Positions 9,332 to 18,043 of a stretch of 64,000 bases of DNA are shown piece by piece; positions within the stretch are counted from its first letter, which is position 1, and the number at the start of each line of letters is the position of its first letter. Origin of the DNA: Albibacterium bauzanense. GTDB taxonomy: Bacteria; Bacteroidota; Bacteroidia; Sphingobacteriales; Sphingobacteriaceae. Below the pieces are notes generated by a model. It was not told where the DNA came from. It ran no database searches and saw nothing but the letters and a program-made list of their open reading frames with translations. The position numbers and the translations under genes were made by a program. The stretch lies in contig NZ_SMGO01000002.1 of the NCBI RefSeq assembly GCF_004339765.1, positions 496,001 through 560,000 on the forward strand, read 5' to 3'.

Positions 9332-9838
9332 TTATGAAAGGTACGCTGCATCTTCTCCTGGTTTATCGGAGAAGATAACGGAAACGTGTTCTTTTAATAC
9401 GGTTGATAGTTTAAGTCCTGCAAAATCGCTGTATACCGGATAATCATGGTGACTTCTATCAATTAATACTACTACCCTCATTTTCTTTAAAGGCACATTA
9501 AGAAATACGCTGAGACCGTATGCTAAAGTGCGCCCGCTATTTAAAACATCATCTACTAAGATAACCACCTTGTCTTTTGCATCGGATACATCCTTATCTG
9601 TATTTGCGTTAAGAGAAGTACTATCTTTATCCAGCGAAATTTTAATTAATGAGATCTTCTGTTTAGATATCTTTTTTAATTCATTGATAATACGTTCAGC
9701 GAATATGTATCCCCGATCAGCTATTCCTGCAAAAACAAGTTCTTTTTCTTCAATGGAGTCTTCTAGAATTTGGTAGGCTATCCTAATAATTCTCTGTTCT
9801 ATTTGCTCACTATTTAGGATAATGACTTTCTTTGGCAT
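9332..9838 (-). CDS. PyrR-like phosphoribosyltransferase
   Basis: 168-residue type-I phosphoribosyltransferase. The PRPP loop is VVILVDDVLNSGRT, and IADRGYIFAERI plus LIDRSHHDYPVYSDFAGLKL (given in part) match the PyrR/uracil PRTase group. PyrR proteins either bind pyr mRNA as attenuator regulators or act as weak UPRTases; which applies cannot be told from sequence, and no pyr gene is adjacent. It lies downstream of the NlpC/P60 gene but is separated from it by a strong palindromic terminator, and converges on the transglycosylase gene. Confidence 0.8.
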   Translation of the reverse strand: MPKKVIILNSEQIEQRIIRIAYQILEDSIEEKELVFAGIADRGYIFAERIINELKKISKQKISLIKISLDKDSTSLNANTDKDVSDAKDKVVILVDDVLNSGRTLAYGLSVFLNVPLKKMRVVVLIDRSHHDYPVYSDFAGLKLSTVLKEHVSVIFSDKPGEDAAYLS

Positions 9839-9891
9839 ATTTCTTAGATTAAAAATAAATGTAATTATTTTTTCTGATTAGCTAAAAACAG

Positions 9892-9955
9892 AATCTATAA
9901 AAATAAAAAGCCCGGATGTATGATCATACATCCGGGCTTTTTATTTTTATAGATT
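9892..9955 (-). terminator. 64-bp perfect palindrome, terminator of the NlpC/P60 gene
   Basis: Every base from 9892 to 9923 pairs with its partner from 9955 down to 9924: a loop-less perfect palindrome of 2 x 32 bases with a GC core (AAGCCCGGATGTATGA) flanked by A and T runs. It overlaps the stop codon of the NlpC/P60 gene and can terminate in either direction. It separates that gene from the phosphoribosyltransferase gene. Confidence 0.85.
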
Positions 9956-10517
9956 AATTTATAGAAGGATCTGTATTTGTATCATCAGAGGCAGCTGTCA
10001 AAGCCCGGCCGCCATTATAGTAATAACGTTTCCAGTAAGCATCGTTAAGGTCACTTACCATTACTCCGCGACTTGAGGAAGCGTGAGCAAATTTATTATC
10101 ACCAATATAAACTCCTACATGAGATATATTTTTGCTGCGAATTTTAAAGAAAACGAAATCGCCTGGTTGTAAATTGTTCTTGCTTACCTTATCTACGTTT
10201 GAATAGATATTACGGGAATTAGAACCAATGGATGTATTAAATACCTGTTCGTAAAGTTCTGCTGCAAAAGCCGAACAATCAATACCTTTTTTAGTGTTAC
10301 CTCCCAAACGATAAGGAGTACCAATCCAATCGTAAATAAATTGATACATTTTGCTGTTGGTAGTGGAACTAGCCGCTACACCCATTATTTGTGAGAAGTA
10401 ATCTTTTGCAAGATTGTCGGGATCGTTAGCTGTGGTTTTAGAAGAAGAGGTTTGAGCATTGGCGTTAAAAAGCAAACAAATAACCATTAAAGAAGCCAGT
10501 ATTGCCGTCTTTTTCAT
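9954..10517 (-). CDS. NlpC/P60 family cell-wall endopeptidase
   Basis: 187-residue exported cysteine peptidase of the NlpC/P60 family, which cuts peptide stems of murein. Signal peptide ends NANA|Q. The catalytic residues are visible: Cys81 in GIDCSAFAAEL, His133 in SHVGVYIGD and His145 in FAHASSSRG. The domain covers about residues 55-175 and the C-terminal Asp/Thr-rich tail is short. A minus-strand TAnnTTTG box lies 66 bases upstream; the stop codon lies inside the long palindrome. Confidence 0.9.
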   Translation of the reverse strand: MKKTAILASLMVICLLFNANAQTSSSKTTANDPDNLAKDYFSQIMGVAASSTTNSKMYQFIYDWIGTPYRLGGNTKKGIDCSAFAAELYEQVFNTSIGSNSRNIYSNVDKVSKNNLQPGDFVFFKIRSKNISHVGVYIGDNKFAHASSSRGVMVSDLNDAYWKRYYYNGGRALTAASDDTNTDPSIN

Positions 10518-10583
10518 ATATATAACTAAATTGAAGTCTTATTAAAAGTAAAGTGCATTTATCTAATTGGTAGATTTATCTTT

Positions 10584-10591
10584 CAAAACTA
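10584..10591 (-). promoter_or_regulatory. -7 promoter box (TAGTTTTG) for the NlpC/P60 gene
   Basis: Minus-strand TAGTTTTG is an exact TAnnTTTG match 66 bases before the ATG at 10517. Confidence 0.5.
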
Positions 10592-10717
10592 ACCGAAAAA
10601 GGTATTGCCTCCAAACTTTTTAACATATATTTAACTTTTTTCTATACACTGCTGTCTAGAATTCTATACATAATTGAAAATTAGACACCCATATTATCAT
10701 ATTTCAAATCTATTGTT

Positions 10718-10725
10718 TAGATTTG
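10718..10725 (+). promoter_or_regulatory. pdhA: -7 promoter box (TAGATTTG) for pdhA-pdhC
   Basis: TAGATTTG is an exact TAnnTTTG match ending 33 bases before the pdhA ATG. The box sits in the divergent region between the NlpC/P60 gene and pdhA, giving a leader of roughly 25-30 nt. Confidence 0.6.
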
Positions 10726-10758
10726 CCTACCGCATTTAATATTTATTAATACGTCAAA

Positions 10759-11754
10759 ATGAGTTCAATAGCGATTACAAAAGAAACCTATTTAGAGTGG
10801 TATAGATCAATGCTACTCATGCGTAGATTTGAAGAAAAAACTGGTCAGCTATATGGCCAACAAAAGATAAGAGGATTTTGTCACCTTTACATTGGTCAAG
10901 AGGCTGTTGTAGCAGGAGCAATGTCTGTTATACGTCCGGAAGATTCAATGCTTACAACCTACCGCGATCATGCTCATGCGATAGCAAAAGGAATGAGTCC
11001 GAATGCAGCAATGGCAGAACTTTATGGTAAAGCTACTGGTTGTTCTAAAGGTAAAGGAGGCTCAATGCACTTCTTTAGCAAAGAGCATAAGTTTATGGGC
11101 GGACATGGTATTGTTGGAGGTCAGATTCCATTAGGCGCAGGTATAGCTTTTGCTGAAAAATACAGTGGTACAGATAACGTTTGCATTTGTTATATGGGTG
11201 ATGGAGCTGTACGTCAAGGTGCCTTCAATGAAACCCTGAATATGGCAATGCTTTGGAAATTGCCTGTTATTTTTGTTTGCGAGAACAACGGTTATGCAAT
11301 GGGTACATCGGTTAAACGTACTACCAATCAAGTAGACATCTATAAAATGGGATTTGCATTTGATATGCCAAGTGCTCCTGTTGATGGAATGGACGTTGTT
11401 GCTGTACATAATGCAATGGATGAAGCGGTGCTTCGTGCACGTAAAGGAGATGGGCCAACTTTCTTAGAGATCCGTACTTATCGTTATAAAGGACACTCAA
11501 TGTCTGATCCGGCTAAATATCGTACAAAAGAAGAATTGGAAGATTATAAAGGCCGCGACCCTATTATTAATGTGAAAGAAATAATCCGTAAAAAGAAATA
11601 TGCAACTGACAAATGGTTTGATGAGGTTGAAAATGACATCAAACAAATTGTTGCAGAAGCTGTTAAATTTGCGGAAGACTCTCCTTATCCTGAGGTAGAA
11701 GAACTTTACAAAGATGTGTATGTACAAACTGATTATCCGTACATCCATAATTAA
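10759..11754 (+). CDS. pdhA: Pyruvate dehydrogenase E1 component, alpha subunit
   Basis: 331-residue E1-alpha of the pyruvate dehydrogenase complex, which decarboxylates pyruvate with thiamine pyrophosphate. Visible features are LLMRRFEEKTGQLY near the N-terminus, IGQEAVVAG, the TPP/Mg motif GDGAVRQGAFNE...NN, and the phosphorylation-loop-like YRYKGHSMSDPAKYRTKEE (in part). E1-beta is not adjacent: the next gene is E2, so pdhB must be elsewhere. Start ATG 10759 follows a good promoter box. Confidence 0.95.
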   Translation: MSSIAITKETYLEWYRSMLLMRRFEEKTGQLYGQQKIRGFCHLYIGQEAVVAGAMSVIRPEDSMLTTYRDHAHAIAKGMSPNAAMAELYGKATGCSKGKGGSMHFFSKEHKFMGGHGIVGGQIPLGAGIAFAEKYSGTDNVCICYMGDGAVRQGAFNETLNMAMLWKLPVIFVCENNGYAMGTSVKRTTNQVDIYKMGFAFDMPSAPVDGMDVVAVHNAMDEAVLRARKGDGPTFLEIRTYRYKGHSMSDPAKYRTKEELEDYKGRDPIINVKEIIRKKKYATDKWFDEVENDIKQIVAEAVKFAEDSPYPEVEELYKDVYVQTDYPYIHN

Positions 11755-11790
11755 TATTTAATATATTTAAAGACACTCAAATAAAATAGA

Positions 11791-13440
11791 ATGGCTGAAG
11801 TAGTTCGAATGCCCAAAATGAGCGATACCATGACAGAAGGTGTTATCGCAAAATGGCATAAAAAAGTTGGCGATAAAATAAGTTCAGGCGATGTTATTGC
11901 AGAGGTGGAAACCGATAAAGCGACAATGGATTTTGAATCTTATCAAGACGGAATACTGCTATATACTGGCCCTAAAGAAGGTGAGGCAGTTCCCGTTGAT
12001 GCAATTATTGCAGTTTTAGGAGAAAAGGGAGAAGATTACAAAGCATTGTTAGAAGATAGTAAAAAGGAAGATACTGCATCGGATAAGAAGGAAGCACCAG
12101 AAGCTTCATCTGACTCTAAAGAAGCTGATTCGGGTAGTTCTGATTCAGACAGTGATGTAACAGCTGAAGATTTGGGTGTTACCGTTATTACCATGCCTCT
12201 TTTGAGTGATACCATGACTGAAGGCGTTATCGCTGAATGGAATTTCAAAGTTGGCGATGAGATCAAGAGTGATGATGCAATAGCAGATGTTGAAACTGAT
12301 AAAGCAACTATGGAGGTAACTGCTTATGCAGATGGTACCTTATTGTATATAGGTTTGGAAAAGGGAGAAGCAGCAAAAGTAAATGATATTATTGCGATAG
12401 TAGGCCCTAAAGGAACTGATATCACTCCATTATTGAATAAAAAGAATAAGCCAAGTTCAGAAAATAAGGCAGCAGAAGTAAAAGATGCTCCGAAAGAAGA
12501 AAGCAGTTCAGCTAAGGTAGAAAGCTCCGCAGAAAGTGCTGAAAGCGATGATTCAAGAGTAAAAGCTTCGCCTTTAGCCAGGAAATTAGCTAAAGACAAA
12601 GGAATTAAATTAAGCGATGTAAAAGGATCAGCAGAGGGTGGAAGAATTGTTAAGAAGGATATAGAAAACTATAAACCGGCCGAGAAAGTAGCAAGCGCTG
12701 CACCAGCAGCCGGAGCAGCAAGCGAGCAAACAGTTAGTATTCCTCAATATATTGGAGAAGAGCGCTATACTGAAAAGCCTGTTACCCAAATGCGTAAAAC
12801 AATTGCAAAGAGATTATCAGAAAGCTTATTCACGGCACCTCATTTCTATCTGACTATGAAAATAGATATGGATAGTGCAATGAGTGCAAGAACTAAGATC
12901 AATGAAATTGCTCCTGTAAAGGTTTCATTTAATGACTTGGTTGTTAAGGCAGTAGCTGTTGCCTTGAAACAACATCCTAATGTGAACTCTTCTTGGTTAG
13001 GCGATAAAATAAGATACAACGAGCACGTTAATATTGGTGTTGCTATAGCGGTTGATGAAGGCTTATTAGTACCGGTTGTACGTTTCGCAGACGGAAAGTC
13101 ATTGTCTCATATCTCAGCAGAGGTTAAAGACTTTGCACAAAAAGCAAAAGCAAAAAAACTACAGCCATCGGATTGGGAAGGTTCAACCTTTACTATTTCT
13201 AATTTAGGAATGTTTGGAATTGATGAATTTACAGCAATCATCAACTCACCGGATGCATGTATTCTAGCAGTAGGCGGTATTCAACAAGTACCGGTTGTTA
13301 AGAACGGAGCTATTGTACCTGGTAACATCATGAAAGTAACTTTAAGTTGCGATCATAGAGTTGTGGATGGTGCTACCGGAGCAGCCTTCTTACAAACATT
13401 AAAAAATCTATTAGAAGAGCCTGTAAGGTTATTAGTATAG
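11791..13440 (+). CDS. pdhC: Pyruvate dehydrogenase E2, dihydrolipoamide acetyltransferase (two lipoyl domains)
   Basis: 549-residue E2 core of pyruvate dehydrogenase. Domains in order: lipoyl domain 1 (about 1-78, lipoyl-lysine K43 in ETDKATMDFE), Ser/Asp-rich linker, lipoyl domain 2 (about 131-207, K171 in ETDKATMEV), second linker, peripheral subunit-binding domain (about 256-293, VKASPLARKLAKDKGI), and the catalytic acyltransferase domain (about 325-549) with active-site DHRVVDG (H522, D526). It follows pdhA by 36 bases and ends at a strong terminator. Confidence 0.95.
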   Translation: MAEVVRMPKMSDTMTEGVIAKWHKKVGDKISSGDVIAEVETDKATMDFESYQDGILLYTGPKEGEAVPVDAIIAVLGEKGEDYKALLEDSKKEDTASDKKEAPEASSDSKEADSGSSDSDSDVTAEDLGVTVITMPLLSDTMTEGVIAEWNFKVGDEIKSDDAIADVETDKATMEVTAYADGTLLYIGLEKGEAAKVNDIIAIVGPKGTDITPLLNKKNKPSSENKAAEVKDAPKEESSSAKVESSAESAESDDSRVKASPLARKLAKDKGIKLSDVKGSAEGGRIVKKDIENYKPAEKVASAAPAAGAASEQTVSIPQYIGEERYTEKPVTQMRKTIAKRLSESLFTAPHFYLTMKIDMDSAMSARTKINEIAPVKVSFNDLVVKAVAVALKQHPNVNSSWLGDKIRYNEHVNIGVAIAVDEGLLVPVVRFADGKSLSHISAEVKDFAQKAKAKKLQPSDWEGSTFTISNLGMFGIDEFTAIINSPDACILAVGGIQQVPVVKNGAIVPGNIMKVTLSCDHRVVDGATGAAFLQTLKNLLEEPVRLLV

Positions 13441-13462
13441 GCAATTAATATTTTATTAGTAT

Positions 13463-13515
13463 AATATAAAAGAGGAAAGGCTTTCTAATCTAGAAAGCCT
13501 TTCCTCTTTTATATT
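13463..13515. terminator. Bidirectional terminator between pdhC and ansA
   Basis: A perfect 25-bp stem (13463-13487 with 13491-13515) and a 3-base loop, GC core GAGGAAAGGCTTTC, with A-rich and T-rich flanks so that it works on both strands. It lies between two convergent genes. Confidence 0.9.
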
Positions 13516-13532
13516 TATTATCTAACGTTCTT

Positions 13533-14555
13533 CTAGAACGTTTTGGTTAGTTCGCCTCTCATGCTTATTTCTGCCCAATGAGCCACTTCAGCCTGACTTT
13601 CATAACGGCCTTGTAAATGCATTAATTTAGTAACAGCAGCTTCGAAGGTCATATCGTAACCGCTTAATACACCCATATCTTTTAACCATTTACTGGTTTC
13701 GTATCTTCCTAACTCTACTGAACCAACCCGGCATTGAGAGATATTAAGAATATTCTTGCCATTTTTTAAGGCATCTCTCAGCATGTCTAAAAACCAGGTA
13801 TCTGTAGTTGTATTTCCTGATCCGAAGGTTTCCATAATGATAGAGCGTGCGTCGGATTCCAGAATGCTTTTAACAACCTTTTGATTGATGCCCGGATATA
13901 ATTTTAGAACGGAGATTGAGTTATCTAATTGAGTGTGCAGGATGAACTCTTTTCCACTGTTATCTTCTAAGGCAGCCTCATTGTATCTTAAATGGACGCC
14001 AGCCTCAACCAGTACCGGATAATTTGGAGAGCGGAAAGCTTGAAACTTTGCTGAATTATATTTAAAAGAGCGATTTCCGCGATAGAGCTGACTATCAAAG
14101 AAAATACCAACTTCATGTACCAAAGAACGATTCTTTTTCTTTGCAGAAGCTATTTCTAAGGCAGTTATCAGGTTTTCCCTGGCATCGGTACGGATACTTC
14201 CAATGGGTAATTGAGATCCTGAAAATATAACAGGCTTTTGCAAGCCCTCTAACATAAAGCTTAAGGCAGATGCAGAGAAGGCCATGGTATCTGATCCATG
14301 TAAAATTACAAAGCCATCATGATCTTCGTAGTTTTCTTTTATGATCTCAGCCATTTTAAGCCAGATAGCCGGCGTCATATTAGACGAGTCGATAATAGGA
14401 GTAAATGAAGAGACTGTGAGTTTATAATTGAGTCTGTTTAACTCGGGTACATTTTTGCTAATCAAATCAAAATCAAATGGAACAAATGAGTCGGTCTTTT
14501 CGTCCATTACCATTCCTATCGTTCCACCTGTATAGATTACAAATATATTTTTCAT
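13533..14555 (-). CDS. ansA: Type I (cytosolic) L-asparaginase
   Basis: 340-residue asparaginase hydrolysing asparagine to aspartate and ammonia. Both catalytic threonine regions are present: YTGGTIGM at residues 8-15 and DGFVILHGSDTMAFSASAL (in part), with the DARENL segment after it. No signal peptide, so cytosolic type I. It lies 28 bases after the tatD gene on the same strand and is probably co-transcribed with it. Confidence 0.93.
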   Translation of the reverse strand: MKNIFVIYTGGTIGMVMDEKTDSFVPFDFDLISKNVPELNRLNYKLTVSSFTPIIDSSNMTPAIWLKMAEIIKENYEDHDGFVILHGSDTMAFSASALSFMLEGLQKPVIFSGSQLPIGSIRTDARENLITALEIASAKKKNRSLVHEVGIFFDSQLYRGNRSFKYNSAKFQAFRSPNYPVLVEAGVHLRYNEAALEDNSGKEFILHTQLDNSISVLKLYPGINQKVVKSILESDARSIIMETFGSGNTTTDTWFLDMLRDALKNGKNILNISQCRVGSVELGRYETSKWLKDMGVLSGYDMTFEAAVTKLMHLQGRYESQAEVAHWAEISMRGELTKTF

Positions 14556-14583
14556 TTCTGCGAATTCCGATTTTTAAAGAAGA

Positions 14584-15351
14584 TCAAGCTCCAAAAATAT
14601 TTACTGAGTTTTGTGTTGTAATGGAAGCTAATTCTTCGACTGATATATGATGAAGATCGGCAACTTTTTCTGCTATGTATTTTAAATAACTACTCTCATT
14701 GTTTTTTCCACGAAAAGGGACTGGCGCAAGATAGGGAGCATCCGTTTCTAATACAAGATGCTGTAAATTAATTTCTTTTACTACTTTATCCAAGCCGGCA
14801 TTCTTAAAAGTAACTACTCCGCCAATACCTAAATAGAAACCATAATCGATGGCCTGTTTTGCTTGCTCTAAATTTCCGGTAAAGCAATGAAAGATACCCC
14901 TTAACTTGTTATCGTTAAGTTCTTCTAATAACTCAAATAGCTCGTTAAAAGCATCACGGCAATGAATAACGATAGGTAAATCAAGGTCTTTTGCCCATTG
15001 TACTTGAGTTCTAAAGGCTTCTTGTTGGAAAGGCAAAGTGCTTTTATCCCAGTAGAGGTCTAAACCTATCTCACCTATTGCATAGATCTTAGTGTGGTCA
15101 ATTGCTTCCTTGAGTTCGTTTAATACCGAATGAAAATCTTCTTGAACGCTGCAAGGATGTAAGCCAAGCATTGGAAAGCAATTATTGGGATAAGCTGCAA
15201 CCGTTTCTTTTATTAACTCAACCGATTTCAAATCTACATTGGGTAAAAAGAGCCGGTCAATTCCATTATTTAAACAGCGTTCCATTTGCAATGCCAGCTC
15301 AGGAGAACCTGCCTGATAGTAAATATGCGTATGAGTATCTGTTAGTTTCAT
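14584..15351 (-). CDS. TatD family metal-dependent deoxyribonuclease
   Basis: 255 residues if translation starts at ATG 15351 (MKLTDTHTHIYYQ), which matches TatD family N-termini; a start further upstream would run through the FKBP gene's terminator. Metal ligands visible: DTHTHIY, EIGLD, VIHCRDA, FHCFTG and LETDAPYLAP. TatD enzymes are 3'-5' DNases; despite the name they are not part of Tat export. Probably in one transcript with ansA. Confidence 0.93.
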   Translation of the reverse strand: MKLTDTHTHIYYQAGSPELALQMERCLNNGIDRLFLPNVDLKSVELIKETVAAYPNNCFPMLGLHPCSVQEDFHSVLNELKEAIDHTKIYAIGEIGLDLYWDKSTLPFQQEAFRTQVQWAKDLDLPIVIHCRDAFNELFELLEELNDNKLRGIFHCFTGNLEQAKQAIDYGFYLGIGGVVTFKNAGLDKVVKEINLQHLVLETDAPYLAPVPFRGKNNESSYLKYIAEKVADLHHISVEELASITTQNSVNIFGA

Positions 15352-15361
15352 TTTATAAGTG

Positions 15362-15394
15362 AAAAAAAAAGCGCCTTTCATCTCTGAAGGCGCT
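15362..15394 (-). terminator. Rho-independent terminator after the FKBP gene
   Basis: On the minus strand, AAGCGCCTTCA / TGAAAGGCGC forms an 11-bp stem with one bulge and is followed by nine T. It lies 12 bases after the FKBP stop and partly inside the tatD leader. Confidence 0.8.
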
Positions 15395-15405
15395 TCTAAT
15401 ATCAA

Positions 15406-16347
15406 TTAGTTTGTTGGTGCCTCAGCTTTTTGAGGCGTCACCTTCACAACTTCTATTTCGAATGCGAGTGGTGTATAGGGTGCAATCGCGCCCATTGCTC
15501 CTTGCTCTCCATAAGCTAATTTAGAAGGAACGATTAGTTTTGCTTTACTTCCTTCTGGTAGTAATTGCATTGCTTCATCCCATCCAGGAATAACTGCTCC
15601 TAATCCTACCGGAATTGTGATAGGCTCATAAGGACGTTGAGGGTTATAAACATTACCACCTTCTTTTTTGGCTACTTCTTCAATACTAGTATCAAAAACT
15701 TTCTTAGCGCCTGTGATAAAATGGCCTGTATAATTTACAGTAATAGAATCTCCTACTTTTGCTAAGGGACCGGTTCCTTCTGTCTCAATTACATAACGAA
15801 GTCCTGATGCTGTAGTTTTAGCTGTTAAATTTTCTTTTTTGATATAGTTGTCGATGATTCCAGACTCAGCATTTTTAATTTTTTCCTCTTCAGCAAGAAT
15901 GTATTTTTCTACTTCAGCCTGGAAAAGACTATCTGTTAATTCACCTTTAGGAATAACGTGATTGATTTTAAAAGTATATACTAAGTATTTAGAATTAATA
16001 TCTGGTGGCTTAGGTAGGCCTCTTGCAACCATGCTATCAATATTAAATTTAAAGATTGCACTATCACCGCTACCTAATTTCAATAAAGCAGATGTGATAT
16101 CACCTGGATACATAGGTGCTTGTGCTGTCATATAAGTTGGTTGTCCAGTCTCATAAGTGCTCATTAGCAATGAGTCTCCATCAGTCTTTATAATTGCTCC
16201 GATTGACACGAAATCGCCTTCCTTGATTTTTGGTTGCCCATTATCAGTAATAATTTTATATTGCATACCGCCCTCTCCTTCTTGGAATTGCTGACATGCA
16301 GTAAGACCTAGCATTGCTAAACCTAAAATAAACATTGATTTTTTCAT
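15406..16347 (-). CDS. FKBP-type peptidyl-prolyl cis-trans isomerase lipoprotein
   Basis: 313-residue lipoprotein (lipobox LTAC, Cys about 18) with a C-terminal FKBP isomerase domain at about 175-308: VGDSITVNYTGHF, then VIPGWDEAMQLLPEGSKAKLIVPS (in part) and AYGEQG. The N-terminal half (about 30-150, EGDFVSIGAIIKTDGDSLL) looks like a second, degenerate FKBP-like domain. It probably assists folding of envelope proteins. It lies 16 bases after the DHH phosphoesterase gene on the same strand. Confidence 0.9.
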   Translation of the reverse strand: MKKSMFILGLAMLGLTACQQFQEGEGGMQYKIITDNGQPKIKEGDFVSIGAIIKTDGDSLLMSTYETGQPTYMTAQAPMYPGDITSALLKLGSGDSAIFKFNIDSMVARGLPKPPDINSKYLVYTFKINHVIPKGELTDSLFQAEVEKYILAEEEKIKNAESGIIDNYIKKENLTAKTTASGLRYVIETEGTGPLAKVGDSITVNYTGHFITGAKKVFDTSIEEVAKKEGGNVYNPQRPYEPITIPVGLGAVIPGWDEAMQLLPEGSKAKLIVPSKLAYGEQGAMGAIAPYTPLAFEIEVVKVTPQKAEAPTN

Positions 16348-16363
16348 TTTCTTTTTTTAGATA

Positions 16364-17374
16364 TTATGTAGTTAAAAGATTTTTATATTCTGGTAATATA
16401 GATTTAAATGTTTCTATGACTTCCGGTAATGGTTTCGTGGATTGTCCTCCCGCAGCGTTTTTATGACCGCCTCCTTCAAAAAAGCGACTACAAATTTCAT
16501 TACATGGGATATCACCAATAGATCGTAAAGATAATTTAACGCGCTCTGTTCTATCAATAATTAAAGCAGCTAATCGGATACCACTCACTGATAAGGCATA
16601 ATTAACCAAACCTTCTGTGTCTCCGGTAGTTATATCAAACTGCTTTAGATCCTCTGCTTTGATTGCAAATATAGCCGTATTGTATTCAGGGATAACTTCC
16701 AACCGGTTTAAAAGAGCGAAGCCAAGAAACTTTAATCGGTTTTCTGTAGAACTATTGAAAACGTTTTCATGTATTTTCCAATTCTGAGCACCTAAAGTTA
16801 TCAGATCGGCTATTATTAAATGTACTTCAGCTGTTGTAGACGGAAAACGGAATGACCCTGTATCGGTCATTATTCCTGTATATAAAGAAGCTGCTATATC
16901 AGCAGAAATTTCTTTACGATCATCCATATGGTTTACAATAAAATCATATACCAATTGAGCCGTCGCTGCTGCCTTACAATCCCATAACCTTGCATCATCA
17001 AAGCCTTCCGGACCAATATGATGGTCGATCATCACTTTTAATGCTGTTGATTTGCGAACAACATCTTCCATAGGCAAGATACGAGACAGGTGATTAAAGT
17101 CAAGACAGAAAATAATATCTGCTTCTTCAATAAGTTTGTCTGATATCTCTTTATGTGATGTATAGATGATGGCATCTTCCTGCCCGGGCATCCAGGATAA
17201 AAAGGCTGGATAATCTGAAGGAACGATCACCGTTACTTCATGTCCATGTTTCGTTAACCAATGATATAAGGCCAGCGATGAACCCAAAGCGTCACCATCT
17301 GGTTTATAATGAGTTGTAATTACAATCTTTTGCCGTTGAGCGAGTTTTTTCTTTAGATCGTTTAACGATACCAT
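16364..17374 (-). CDS. DHH family phosphoesterase, NrnA-like (nanoRNase / pAp phosphatase)
   Basis: 336 residues from ATG 17374 (MVSLNDLKKKL). NrnA-type enzymes degrade oligoribonucleotides and c-di-NMP breakdown products and dephosphorylate pAp. Motifs: THYKPDGDALGSSLAL, FCLDFNH, MIDHHIGPE (the DHH motif) and TGIMTDTGSFRFPS, with a C-terminal DHHA1 domain containing FFEGGGHKNAAGG. A promoter box just upstream of 17374 rules out the longer upstream start. A link to the c-di-AMP synthase gene near 21 kb is plausible but is only inference. Confidence 0.9.
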   Translation of the reverse strand: MVSLNDLKKKLAQRQKIVITTHYKPDGDALGSSLALYHWLTKHGHEVTVIVPSDYPAFLSWMPGQEDAIIYTSHKEISDKLIEEADIIFCLDFNHLSRILPMEDVVRKSTALKVMIDHHIGPEGFDDARLWDCKAAATAQLVYDFIVNHMDDRKEISADIAASLYTGIMTDTGSFRFPSTTAEVHLIIADLITLGAQNWKIHENVFNSSTENRLKFLGFALLNRLEVIPEYNTAIFAIKAEDLKQFDITTGDTEGLVNYALSVSGIRLAALIIDRTERVKLSLRSIGDIPCNEICSRFFEGGGHKNAAGGQSTKPLPEVIETFKSILPEYKNLLTT

Positions 17375-17392
17375 GTACTTAATTAAAGATAG

Positions 17393-17400
17393 CAAAGCTA
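17393..17400 (-). promoter_or_regulatory. -7 promoter box (TAGCTTTG) for the nrnA-like gene
   Basis: Exact minus-strand TAnnTTTG match ending 18 bases before the ATG at 17374; it supports that start over the earlier in-frame codon at 17395. Confidence 0.6.
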
Positions 17401-17523
17401 TAAAAATTTATCTATAAACCTATCGTACAATTTTAAGTCTTTCGTCTGCAATATTTTAATAATAATTCTATCGAAGACAATGAGCGAGATAGAGCTTCAG
17501 ATTCACCATTAAAATTAAAATTG

Positions 17524-17531
17524 TATTTTTG
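17524..17531 (+). promoter_or_regulatory. ndk: -7 promoter box (TATTTTTG) for ndk
   Basis: Exact TAnnTTTG match ending 14 bases before the ndk ATG; short leader. Confidence 0.6.
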
Positions 17532-17545
17532 CAGAAAAAACATAC

Positions 17546-17965
17546 ATGGCAACAAATAGAACTTTTACAATGATTAAGCCTGATGCTGTAAGCAACGGGC
17601 ATATTGGAGCAATATTAAATGATATTACAAGCGCAGGCTTTAAAATTATTGCATTGAAATACACTCATCTTTCAAAAGAAACTGCAGGTGCGTTTTATGA
17701 AGTTCATAAAGAAAGACCTTTTTATGCTGATTTAGTGAGTTTCATGAGCTCGGGACCCATTGTTGCAGCGATTTTAGAAAAAGATAATGCTGTTGAAGAT
17801 TTCAGAAAACTGATCGGTGCAACCAATCCTGCAGATGCTGCTGAAGGTACTATTCGTAATAAATATGCTCAATCTATTGAAGCAAACGCAGTACATGGAT
17901 CTGATTCAGATGAGAATGCTGAGATAGAAGGAAACTTTTACTTTTCTCAATTGGAAAGATTCTAA
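17546..17965 (+). CDS. ndk: Nucleoside diphosphate kinase
   Basis: 139-residue NDK, which equilibrates nucleoside di- and triphosphates by a phosphohistidine intermediate. The N-terminal [25 protein letters not shown] and the active-site His117 in NAVHGSDS are all present. Normal family length. Single-gene unit with its own promoter box and terminator. Confidence 0.97.
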   Translation: MATNRTFTMIKPDAVSNGHIGAILNDITSAGFKIIALKYTHLSKETAGAFYEVHKERPFYADLVSFMSSGPIVAAILEKDNAVEDFRKLIGATNPADAAEGTIRNKYAQSIEANAVHGSDSDENAEIEGNFYFSQLERF

Positions 17966-17977
17966 TAAGAAATTCTA

Positions 17978-18022
17978 ATCATAAAAAAAGCCTTCTGAAA
18001 TCCAGAAGGCTTTTTTTATGAT
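17978..18022. terminator. Bidirectional terminator between ndk and pdxJ
   Basis: A 20-bp perfect stem (GC core GCCTTCTG / CAGAAGGC) with a five-base loop and A7/T7 arms, lying between the convergent genes ndk and pdxJ. Confidence 0.9.
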
Positions 18023-18043
18023 CTACTAAATGCATTTACTTAT

